From positions 844 to 39,558 of the forward strand of contig NZ_KB890648.1 in NCBI RefSeq assembly GCF_000373185.1: a stretch of 38,715 nt of DNA. The letters are read 5' to 3'. The notes under the pieces were generated by a model. The model searched no databases. It worked only from the letters and a program-made list of their open reading frames with translations, and had not been told where the DNA came from. This DNA comes from Segatella paludivivens DSM 17968 = JCM 13650. Its GTDB lineage: Bacteria > Bacteroidota > Bacteroidia > Bacteroidales > Bacteroidaceae. Positions 33,197 through 38,715 of the stretch are shown piece after piece. The position numbers and the translations under genes are program-made. Each line of letters opens with the position of its first letter. Within the stretch, counting starts at the first letter, position 1.

Positions 33197-33949
33197 TTAC
33201 ATGTTCATACCACCATCAACCTGAATAACCTGACCAGAAACATAGCTAGAAAGGTCTGAAGCCAAATAAACTGCAGTATTTGCAATATCAGTAACGTTAC
33301 CACCACGACGAAGAGGAATCTTACTAATCCATTCCTTGCGGATATCATCAGGCAAAGCCTGTGTCATTGCTGTATCTATGAAACCTGGAGCAATGGCGTT
33401 TGCACGGATACCCTTAGGACCCATCTCCTGACCAATACTCTTTGCCAATGCAATAAGACCAGCTTTTGAAGCAGCATAGTTAGCCTGACCAGCATTACCA
33501 TGTACACCAACAACAGATGCCATATTGATTATAGAACCACCACGCTGACGCATCATTACTGGAACACAAGCGTGGATAAAGTTAAATGCACTCTTCAAGT
33601 TAACTGCAATAACTGCATCCCACTGCTGTTCTGTCATACGCAACATAAGACCGTCCTTTGTGATACCGGCATTATTTACTAAAATATCTACAGAGCCGAA
33701 CTCTTCCTTAACCTTAGCTACAACTTCTTCTGTCTGCTTGAAATCAGCAGCATTACTTGCATATCCCTTTGCCTTTACGCCAAGAGATGCAATCTCACGC
33801 TCTGTTGCCAGACCACCATGCTCTTCATCTATAAATAGATCTGTAAATGCAATGTTTGCTCCTTCTTCAGCAAACTTCATGGCAATAGCCTTACCAATGC
33901 CGCGTCCAGCACCTGTAATAAGGGCTGTCTTACCTGTTAATAATCCCAT
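33197..33949 (-). CDS. fabG: 3-oxoacyl-[acyl-carrier-protein] reductase
   Basis: FabG reduces 3-oxoacyl-ACP to 3-hydroxyacyl-ACP with NADPH in each round of fatty-acid synthesis. The 250-residue short-chain dehydrogenase has the Rossmann loop TGAGRGIG (residues 12-19), NNAG (92-95), and catalytic residues Asn118, Ser145, Tyr158 and Lys162 (YAASKAG). The C-terminus VSGQVIQVDGGMNM is characteristic of FabG among SDR enzymes. It stands 34 bases after a TetR-type regulator gene in the same direction, away from other fatty-acid genes, so regulation by that repressor is plausible. Other SDR functions cannot be wholly excluded. Confidence 0.92.
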   Translation of the reverse strand: MGLLTGKTALITGAGRGIGKAIAMKFAEEGANIAFTDLFIDEEHGGLATEREIASLGVKAKGYASNAADFKQTEEVVAKVKEEFGSVDILVNNAGITKDGLMLRMTEQQWDAVIAVNLKSAFNFIHACVPVMMRQRGGSIINMASVVGVHGNAGQANYAASKAGLIALAKSIGQEMGPKGIRANAIAPGFIDTAMTQALPDDIRKEWISKIPLRRGGNVTDIANTAVYLASDLSSYVSGQVIQVDGGMNM

Positions 33950-33983
33950 TTTTCTAATTTGTTAAATGTTATATATTAAAAAA

Positions 33984-34577
33984 TTATCTGCTAATAGATT
34001 TCCCCAATGCACCATAAACGACCTTTGCCACCAATGGTTTACTGGTTTCCTCGGTCAATCCATGTCCTAGACGACCATATATAAACGGAACTTCAAGTCC
34101 CTTTATACAATAATGAGTGATGTCTGCTACTAAATCCACATCATCAATATCAAACTCCCCATCAGCCTTGCCTTCTGCATAAACCTTACGGAACAGTTCA
34201 ATCTCATCCTCATCAAAGTTCTTCCTCACCTTCTCTACCATCCAAATATTACGAAAAAATTCCGCACGCAGATTACCATTTCTGACAACCGTCTCACGTA
34301 TCATACTAAGATGTGTATAAATAAGTTCAATTATTTTATCTTGAGGACGTATCTTCATACTCGCAACTTCATCCAATCTATCAGAAAGGCGTTCTAATTC
34401 AGATTCTATAACAGCTGAATAAACGTCTTCTTTCCTACTAAAATACGTGTAAAGTGTTCGACGTCCCTTACCTGAAGCAACGGCAATGTCATTCATCGTT
34501 GTATTGGCAATACCATTTTTGGCAAAAAGAAGTCTTGCTACGTCGACAAGCTTCTGCCTTGTTCTTGAGATTGACAT
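33984..34577 (-). CDS. TetR/AcrR-family transcriptional regulator
   Basis: This 197-residue regulator has an N-terminal TetR helix-turn-helix (about residues 5-52: RQKLVDVARLLFAKNGIANTT, MNDIAVASGKGRRTLYTYF), the usual signature including TLYxYF. A divergent all-helical ligand and dimer domain follows (about 60-195). It is the first gene of a run with fabG and an RluA-type synthase. A perfect promoter stands upstream, and an 8-bp inverted repeat spaced by 10 bases (34600-34625) overlaps its -7 end and start. This fits autoregulation and control of fabG, perhaps in response to an acyl compound. The ligand is unknown. Confidence 0.92.
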   Translation of the reverse strand: MSISRTRQKLVDVARLLFAKNGIANTTMNDIAVASGKGRRTLYTYFSRKEDVYSAVIESELERLSDRLDEVASMKIRPQDKIIELIYTHLSMIRETVVRNGNLRAEFFRNIWMVEKVRKNFDEDEIELFRKVYAEGKADGEFDIDDVDLVADITHYCIKGLEVPFIYGRLGHGLTEETSKPLVAKVVYGALGKSISR

Positions 34578-34599
34578 ATATGTTCCTATCTTATTTTAA

Positions 34600-34625
34600 T
34601 TGCACATCATATTTAACATGTGCAA
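34600..34625 (-). promoter_or_regulatory. Candidate operator of the TetR regulator
   Basis: TTGCACAT (34600-34607) and ATGTGCAA (34618-34625) form a perfect inverted repeat with a 10-base centre. It overlaps the last bases of the -7 box and the likely start near 34616, where a bound dimer would block initiation. Size and position fit a TetR-family operator. Binding is inference. Confidence 0.6.
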
Positions 34626-34653
34626 ATGTAGGATATTTATTTTAGATGACAAA
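34623..34653 (-). promoter_or_regulatory. Promoter of tetR-fabG-rluA
   Basis: On the minus strand TTTG (34653-34650), a 19-base spacer and TACATTTG (34630-34623) match the Bacteroidota promoter exactly. Transcription should begin near 34616, giving a leader of about 40 bases to the ATG at 34577. Confidence 0.75.
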
Positions 34654-34700
34654 CATAATATGTAATTATTAAACTTATTTTAAAAAAAGTCATATAAATA

Positions 34701-34732
34701 TTTGGTAGTCTCAAAAATTAGTGATACCTTTG
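34701..34732 (+). promoter_or_regulatory. Promoter of the initiator tRNA gene
   Basis: TTTG (34701-34704), a 20-base spacer and TACCTTTG (34725-34732) form a good match to the Bacteroidota promoter. The expected start near 34739 lies about 60 bases before the mature tRNA, leaving a short 5' leader for RNase P. Confidence 0.7.
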
Positions 34733-34798
34733 CACTCACAAAACAAGAACATAGGATAACAAACATTTCAAAGCTCTTGATTTTCAATTGGTTAATAT

Positions 34799-34871
34799 CG
34801 CGGAGTGGAGCAGTTGGTAGCTCGCCAGGCTCATAACCTGGAGGTCGCATGTTCGAGTCTTGCCTCCGCAA
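34799..34871 (+). tRNA. Initiator tRNA-Met (anticodon CAT)
   Basis: A full cloverleaf can be folded: acceptor 34799-34805 with 34864-34870, D-stem GAGC/GCTC, anticodon stem CCAGG/CCTGG with CAT at 34832-34834, T-arm 34847-34863. Two marks identify the initiator: C1 facing A72 (C34799 and A34870) is unpaired, and the D-stem holds A11-T24. CCA is not encoded. Two oddities are seen: the three G-C pairs usual in the anticodon stem are A-T, G-C, G-C here, and T-stem positions 52/62 (T34850 and T34860) are mismatched. The gene has its own promoter and terminator. Confidence 0.93.
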
Positions 34872-34880
34872 CTAAATTAT

Positions 34881-34919
34881 CTCGGAACCCTTTTAAACAA
34901 GGCGTTCCGAGTTTTTTTT
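34881..34919 (+). terminator. Rho-independent terminator of the tRNA gene
   Basis: CTCGGAAC (34881-34888) pairs with GTTCCGAG (34904-34911), followed by eight T residues (34912-34919). It begins 10 bases after the tRNA 3' end. Confidence 0.85.
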
Positions 34920-34985
34920 ATTATATATGGGACAGTTTTAGGACATACCCCGATTTATTTAAAATAATCAATATTATTCATAAAT

Positions 34986-35016
34986 AAAAAACGGATGCAT
35001 TTTTGCATCCGTTTTT
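34986..35016. terminator. Bidirectional terminator after the SGNH hydrolase gene
   Basis: AAAAAACGGATGC (34986-34998) and GCATCCG plus T-tract (35005-35016) form a strong hairpin with a short loop. It lies just after the stop (35021) of the leftward SGNH hydrolase gene and has T runs on both strands, so it also backs up the rightward tRNA terminator. Confidence 0.85.
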
Positions 35017-35020
35017 ATGT

Positions 35021-35704
35021 TTATAAATATCGATTTAATCTAAAAGTCCAAACTTTATACCCTATTGGAGTTAAGTGAAGTCCATCACAAGTAAGCGGTT
35101 TACGCATTTCATTGGTGCCATGCCGATTAAAATCCTTAAACAAATTAATGTAGGTAATATTATTACGCATACAATAATGACGCAATAGTTTGTTCACAGC
35201 AGCAACTTCATCAGTCTTACCTTCCAGATTCTTCCATTGATCGAAAGTTTCATTTATAGGAAGAATACTCTGCACATACAATTTCGTGTAACGTCTATGT
35301 GCCCAGATTTTATCTATTACTTTCTGGCATTTTTCAAAAACCTCACTTGCTGTTAAACCATGGCTGATATCATTAATTCCAATCATTAGAAATACAGCCT
35401 TAGGTCTTCTTGGTAATATTTGGTTTAGCCTTTGGGATATTCCTTCAGCATCATCACCAGCAATACCACGATTTTTCACATGTCTGTACTTTAACAGTTT
35501 GCTCCAGTCTCCGGCGTATTCAGTTAGACTATTGCCTAACATTACTATATCAGTACTGTCAATATCACTCATTCGCTCAAACTCGGCAACCTTGTCATTG
35601 TAATGATCAAATGAACGATAGCTTACATGTTGTGCAAAAGCCTGTGATGAAAACAATCCTATGACAAGTAATGATCTTATTCTTAATTTATTAAAATACG
35701 TCAT
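35021..35704 (-). CDS. Secreted SGNH/GDSL-type hydrolase
   Basis: This 227-residue esterase-like protein has a signal peptide (MTYFNKLRIRSLLVIGLFSSQAFAQ). All four SGNH blocks are present: Ser59 in GNSLTE (block I), Gly80 in NRGIAGD (block II), Asn111 in GINDISHG (block III), and Asp207 with His210 in DGLHL (block V). These make a Ser-His-Asp triad and oxyanion hole. Relatives act on acyl or acetyl esters of glycans or lipids, and this one should work in the periplasm or outside. Its start lies 4 bases after the stop of the M48 protease gene, so it is the last member of the lemA-htpX-SGNH operon. The substrate is unknown. Confidence 0.9.
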   Translation of the reverse strand: MTYFNKLRIRSLLVIGLFSSQAFAQHVSYRSFDHYNDKVAEFERMSDIDSTDIVMLGNSLTEYAGDWSKLLKYRHVKNRGIAGDDAEGISQRLNQILPRRPKAVFLMIGINDISHGLTASEVFEKCQKVIDKIWAHRRYTKLYVQSILPINETFDQWKNLEGKTDEVAAVNKLLRHYCMRNNITYINLFKDFNRHGTNEMRKPLTCDGLHLTPIGYKVWTFRLNRYL

Positions 35705-35708
35705 GATC

Positions 35709-36722
35709 TTAAAATTGCTCCAAAATAGCTATACGTTTCTCTGTATCAGGGTGAGTACTGAACAGTGAATTCATAAAACTTAGAAGCCCCTGCTTCATGT
35801 CATCAGGTTGAATAATAAACAATTGCGCTACATCAGCTCTTTTTACATTATCTAATCCAGGATTTCCTGATATTTTTCTCAATGCAGAAGCCAACGCTAA
35901 TGGGTCACCACATAATTCAGCACCACCAGCATCTGCCATATATTCACGTTTACGAGATATAGCAAATCTTGTCAGAAGAGTAAAAAGATATGCGATTGCG
36001 CAGCACACAAGTCCTATAACCATTATTACAACTATAGAAAGTCCACCACCTTTATCATTATCATTATCGTTACTTCGTCTGCTAGTTCCACCAAACCACA
36101 TCATATTATACATCATGTTCAATACCAATGACATTACTGTGGAAACTATACCAACAAAAATAATACTAGTAATAAGAAGTTTAGTATCTCGGTTGCGTAT
36201 ATGCGTAAGTTCATGTCCCAGCACTCCAGCAAGCTCTTTGTCATCAAGTAAATCCAACAATCCTGTAGTAACAGTAACTGTATAGCTATTCTTGTTTATT
36301 CCACTTGCAAAAGCATTCAGTTGCGGATCATCCACGATATTAATCTGCGGCATATCCATATTGCAAGTCATACACAGATTCTCCACGATATTGTAAAGAC
36401 GTGGATTCTCCATACGGCTTACAGAGCGTGCACCCGTAGCTTGCTTTATCATAGATACATTTGAGAAATAGGCAATGATAAACCAAATACCAACCACTCC
36501 AAGTACCCATGGCAAATATGTCAGAAACATGTGATTTACCATTTCTTCATTAAAATGATAAACTATCTTGCCGTAATCGTTATAAACTCCACTGCTAAAA
36601 TAATTTATCAAGGCAACGAAGACCCACATCATTCCAAGTATACCAACAGGAAAAACAAGCAATAAGAGCAAACTCAGGATATTATTACGACTTATCTGAG
36701 TCTGCAATCCAACATATTTCAT
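35709..36722 (-). CDS. HtpX-like M48-family membrane metalloprotease
   Basis: This is a 337-residue zinc endopeptidase of the inner membrane. The HELTH zinc motif is at residues 170-174 and Glu260 in REYMADAGG is the third ligand. Two membrane helices lie before the catalytic domain (near 15-42 and 70-88) and two more follow the motif (about 183-205 and 228-252), as in HtpX. A Ser/Asn/Asp-rich loop (RRSNDNDNDKGGG) sits between the last two. HtpX degrades damaged membrane proteins. The gene starts 4 bases after the lemA stop; LemA and an HtpX-like protease are a frequent pair in bacteria. Confidence 0.92.
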   Translation of the reverse strand: MKYVGLQTQISRNNILSLLLLLVFPVGILGMMWVFVALINYFSSGVYNDYGKIVYHFNEEMVNHMFLTYLPWVLGVVGIWFIIAYFSNVSMIKQATGARSVSRMENPRLYNIVENLCMTCNMDMPQINIVDDPQLNAFASGINKNSYTVTVTTGLLDLLDDKELAGVLGHELTHIRNRDTKLLITSIIFVGIVSTVMSLVLNMMYNMMWFGGTSRRSNDNDNDKGGGLSIVVIMVIGLVCCAIAYLFTLLTRFAISRKREYMADAGGAELCGDPLALASALRKISGNPGLDNVKRADVAQLFIIQPDDMKQGLLSFMNSLFSTHPDTEKRIAILEQF

Positions 36723-36726
36723 CTAT

Positions 36727-37293
36727 TTAAAACTTTACTTCAGGAGCTTTGTCAAATTCGGCTCTGTCTTCCTGAGGGATTTCAAACATAGGTTCCTTCT
36801 TAAAACCAAACATATTGGCAAAAATATTAGAAGGGAATACCTCTACTGCATTATTAAGCTCTCTTGTAGCTGAATTGAAGAATCTACGAACTGCAGCCAA
36901 CTTATTTTCTATATCAGAAAGTTCATTTTGCAATTGAAGAAAGTTCTCATTAGCTTTCAACTCAGGATAAGCCTCCAAAGAAACTTTAAATCCAGCAAGA
37001 GCACTAGTAAGAGCATTTTCAGCATTGATTTTATCATCAATCGTAGTAGATCCCATAGCAGCAGAGCGAGCCTCTGTTACTCTCATGAATACTTCTTTCT
37101 CATGATCAGCATACCCCTTAACTGTAGCAACAAGTTGAGGTACCAAATCATGACGTTGTTTTAACTGTACATCTATATTTGCAAAAGCATTTTCACGATT
37201 GTTTCTCAGTTTTACAAGACTGTTGTAAATAGAGATACACCAAAAAACAAGTAGTACAACGACTACTAATACAATAATCAATTTCATAATCAA
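36727..37293 (-). CDS. lemA: LemA family protein
   Basis: This is a 188-residue protein with one N-terminal membrane helix (KLIIVLVVVVLLVFWCISIYN), then a helical domain exposed outside the cytoplasm. The LemA pattern is clear: YNSLVKLRNNRENAFANIDVQLKQRHDLVPQLV near residues 25-55, and the C-terminal half ends RRFFNSATRELNNAVEVFPSNIFANMFGF. The exact biochemical role of LemA is not known; it may assist the M48 protease encoded directly behind it. The frame begins MIMKL; the second Met (37287) may be the true start. It heads the lemA-htpX-SGNH operon and has a -7 promoter element upstream. Confidence 0.93.
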   Translation of the reverse strand: MIMKLIIVLVVVVLLVFWCISIYNSLVKLRNNRENAFANIDVQLKQRHDLVPQLVATVKGYADHEKEVFMRVTEARSAAMGSTTIDDKINAENALTSALAGFKVSLEAYPELKANENFLQLQNELSDIENKLAAVRRFFNSATRELNNAVEVFPSNIFANMFGFKKEPMFEIPQEDRAEFDKAPEVKF

Positions 37294-37317
37294 TATAGTT
37301 TATATTTTGTTTGGTTA

Positions 37318-37325
37318 CAAAATTA
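37318..37325 (-). promoter_or_regulatory. -7 promoter element (TAATTTTG) for the lemA operon
   Basis: On the minus strand TAATTTTG (37325-37318) matches TAnnTTTG; ATTG 18 bases upstream (37347-37344) is a partial -33. The start would be near 37311, with a leader of about 18 to 24 bases. Confidence 0.55.
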
Positions 37326-37371
37326 ATCTAAAAGTTGTTCAAACAATGTATTATTAAGATTAATTAGGAAG

Positions 37372-37404
37372 AAAAAGCCTGATTGTCATTTTTAACAACC
37401 AGGC
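37372..37404 (-). terminator. Terminator of the lytic transglycosylase gene
   Basis: GCCTGATTGT (37377-37386) pairs with ACAACCAGGC (37395-37404), with one mismatch, and T-rich sequence follows on the minus strand (TTTTTCTTCC). It lies 14 bases after the stop at 37419. Confidence 0.8.
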
Positions 37405-37418
37405 TCTATAGAATAAAT

Positions 37419-37862
37419 TTAATTCTTTAACAGATTCATAACCTTCTCAAAATATCGCTGTGTTCGCTGAACACTGTAATTAAGACCACCATTCCATAAT
37501 CGCACAGCCTTTTCTATATTATTGAAAGGATTATAATTCGATTGTATAAGTAAGAACATTTCCTTCGATTTCGAAAGACTAAATCTATCAGATAACTTAT
37601 ATCTCTTTTTGCTTTTTCTTCTTTTAAGTATCTGATTACATTCAATCACCAAAATAGGAGTAATCTGCATAGCTCCTACTGAACTACCTCTTTTTGCACG
37701 GTTATTACCGTGGCTTTCCACCTGAACAATCGCTTCCATCACTGGATTCCAATCGTAATTTTTTGAATCTACCCCTGATGTTGTCTCAGCTGCAAAACCA
37801 GACACAGGAATAAACGTAAATACTAAAAGTATTAATAACACAATCTTGTTTCTTCTCTTCAT
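37419..37862 (-). CDS. Small secreted lytic transglycosylase-like protein
   Basis: I place the start at ATG 37862 (MKRRNKIVLLILLVFTFIPVSGFAAE), because this gives a proper signal peptide and 147 residues. The open frame goes on 53 codons upstream, but that extension would bury the signal peptide and begins inside the -7 box. The mature part shows the SLT pattern: the catalytic Glu in AIVQVESHGN, then RGSSVGAMQITP (the GA.GLMQ..P block), and late AVRLWNGGLNY in place of the usual AYNAG. The protein is shorter than most transglycosylases and has no extra domains. It should cleave peptidoglycan in the periplasm. It has its own promoter and terminator. Confidence 0.8.
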   Translation of the reverse strand: MKRRNKIVLLILLVFTFIPVSGFAAETTSGVDSKNYDWNPVMEAIVQVESHGNNRAKRGSSVGAMQITPILVIECNQILKRRKSKKRYKLSDRFSLSKSKEMFLLIQSNYNPFNNIEKAVRLWNGGLNYSVQRTQRYFEKVMNLLKN

Positions 37863-38395
37863 ATTTTTTTCTTTATGGAACCTGAGCAATAGAAAAAGCA
37901 AAAATTGCTCGAGATTAAAGTCTATGTGAGAAAGAGCTTCACTTATAATCTCAGTTCCGTTAGATACCTTAATGGGTAATTCTAATAAATCAAATATTAC
38001 CCTTATTCTTATCATTTGCAAAGATACAAAAAAAAATCCGTTTTACCAAGCCTTTATTATTTAAATTGTCTATTTTTAAGAATTAGAAATACTATTATAA
38101 TATATTGATAATCAGCAAGTAAACAATATTTACACAGTATTTTTTCATGACAAAAAGACTGTTATTATATACCTTGCAAATTTCATCATTTTACTCTAAT
38201 TTATTGGATTTATGAACGCAAGATATAAGATTATATGGAAACAAAATATCACAAACAATATGGCAGCACAATAAGATTAATCCTTATTATCCGAGCTATA
38301 AGCATTATCGGATTTTAACAGATCTATAAGATCTATAAAAGTAATCAGATCAATCGGGAGTTATCCAAAATCCTGGATAGCTCAGATTATATAAA
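37863..38395. other. Leader of the transglycosylase gene and rRNA operon flank
   Basis: From 38012 to 37863 lies the probable 150-base leader of the transglycosylase gene, with a hairpin (GAGCAAT 37884-37890 / ATTGCTC 37904-37910). To the right, 38040-38395 is AT-rich with a 9-base tandem duplication AGATCTATA (38320-38337) and a hairpin (38358-38366 with 38375-38383). A 27-codon frame at 38235-38318 has no features and is not called. No other gene was seen. Confidence 0.55.
38019..38049 (-). promoter_or_regulatory. Promoter of the lytic transglycosylase gene
   Basis: On the minus strand TATCTTTG (38026-38019) is an exact TAnnTTTG element, with TTGG (38049-38046, three of four matches to TTTG) 19 bases upstream. 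The start would be near 38012, so the leader before ATG 37862 is about 150 bases. Confidence 0.6.
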
Positions 38396-38435
38396 CACAA
38401 AAAAGCCTCGAAAGATATTGCTATCCTCGAGGCTT
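38396..38435 (-). terminator. Terminator of the rRNA operon
   Basis: AAGCCTCGA (38403-38411) and TCGAGGCTT (38427-38435) form a perfect 9-bp stem with a 15-base loop. On the minus strand it is followed by a T run (TTTTTTG). It lies directly after the 5S gene in the direction of transcription. Confidence 0.85.
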
Positions 38436-38447
38436 CTGTTTAAAAGA

Positions 38448-38557
<110 letters not shown>

Positions 38558-38639
38558 TATGGGTTATGACGTATTTTTCACAAGCAAACTGTAAGAAACC
38601 TTAGTTCTTACCACTATCTTAAACAACTCAAAGTATGAC

Positions 38640-38715
38640 CTCCCGAAAGAAAGTTTCGGGCAATTAGTAGTGCTCGGCTTTGACGTCACCGTCTTTACAC
38701 CTGCACCCTATCAAC
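38640..38715 (-). rRNA. rrl: 23S ribosomal RNA, 3' end (cut by window edge)
   Basis: On the minus strand the sequence begins GTTGATAGGGTGCAGGTGTA and contains CACTACTAATTGCCCG, matching the 3'-terminal region of bacterial 23S rRNA (GTTGATAGG... ACTAATG.. in E. coli). A terminal hairpin of CCCGAAA/TTTCGGG follows. The 3' end is estimated; the rest of the gene lies beyond the right edge. Confidence 0.88.

Noticed and set aside
34680..34871. Minus-strand open frame over the initiator tRNA
   Set aside because: It is antisense to a well-folded tRNA with its own promoter and terminator; a familiar false gene.
38235..38318. 27-codon open frame (METKYHKQYGST...) near the rRNA operon
   Set aside because: Too short, no promoter or ribosome-binding site that stands out, no family resemblance.

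Overview
The window looks like chromosome of a low-GC member of the Bacteroidales, most likely Prevotellaceae. The basis is the gene content: a lipoprotein Omp85 protein (TamL type) beside TamB, a DUF2723 membrane protein, an S9 dipeptidyl peptidase IV, and lipoproteins of the DUF2807 and DUF4827 types. The promoters agree, with several good matches to the Bacteroidota form TTTG-N18..20-TAnnTTTG. The genus is inference; no 16S sequence is inside the window.

Layout. (1) 1-153 is the N-terminal end of a tyrosine-recombinase-like gene leaving the left edge, the only mobile-element signal. (2) 531-3736 holds two divergent ECF sigma-factor systems: a leftward sigma / membrane anti-sigma-like / Spy-like trio, and a rightward sigma / membrane-protein pair. 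(3) 3900-5551 has an outer-membrane-like protein and a GTGD-repeat lipoprotein, convergent on a shared terminator. (4) 5696-14599 is a tightly packed rightward run: serine acetyltransferase, a THUMP RNA methyltransferase with an RGG-repeat tail, DPP-IV, PurD, a membrane protein, a YqaA-ZnuA fusion and a ZnuC-type ATPase. (5) 14713-20785 is a second rightward run: DUF2723 protein, polysaccharide deacetylase, QueG, an unknown protein and a small lipoprotein. (6) 20848-25121 is leftward: GlmM, a DUF4827-type lipoprotein, an NrnA-type phosphoesterase and a sugar nucleotidyltransferase. (7) 25474-34577 is leftward: TamL and TamB, then RluA-type synthase, FabG and a TetR regulator with a clear candidate operator. 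(8) An initiator tRNA-Met sits at 34799-34871. (9) 35021-37862 is leftward: SGNH hydrolase, HtpX-like protease, LemA and a small lytic transglycosylase. (10) The right edge carries the 3' end of an rRNA operon (23S end, 5S, terminator) read leftward.

Many genes serve the cell envelope or housekeeping (TamB/TamL, GlmM, deacetylase, DUF2723 protein, transglycosylase, several lipoproteins). The most unusual object is the gene at 12672-13904. In it the last membrane helix of a YqaA/DedA-like protein is also the lipoprotein signal peptide of a ZnuA-like metal-binding protein, with an intact lipobox at the junction. Other points worth a second look are the TetR operator over its own promoter, a long inverted repeat at 25319-25404, the RGG tail on the methyltransferase, a near-leaderless promoter for the NrnA gene, and unusual pairs in the initiator tRNA. 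No CRISPR array, complete insertion sequence or defence island was seen.
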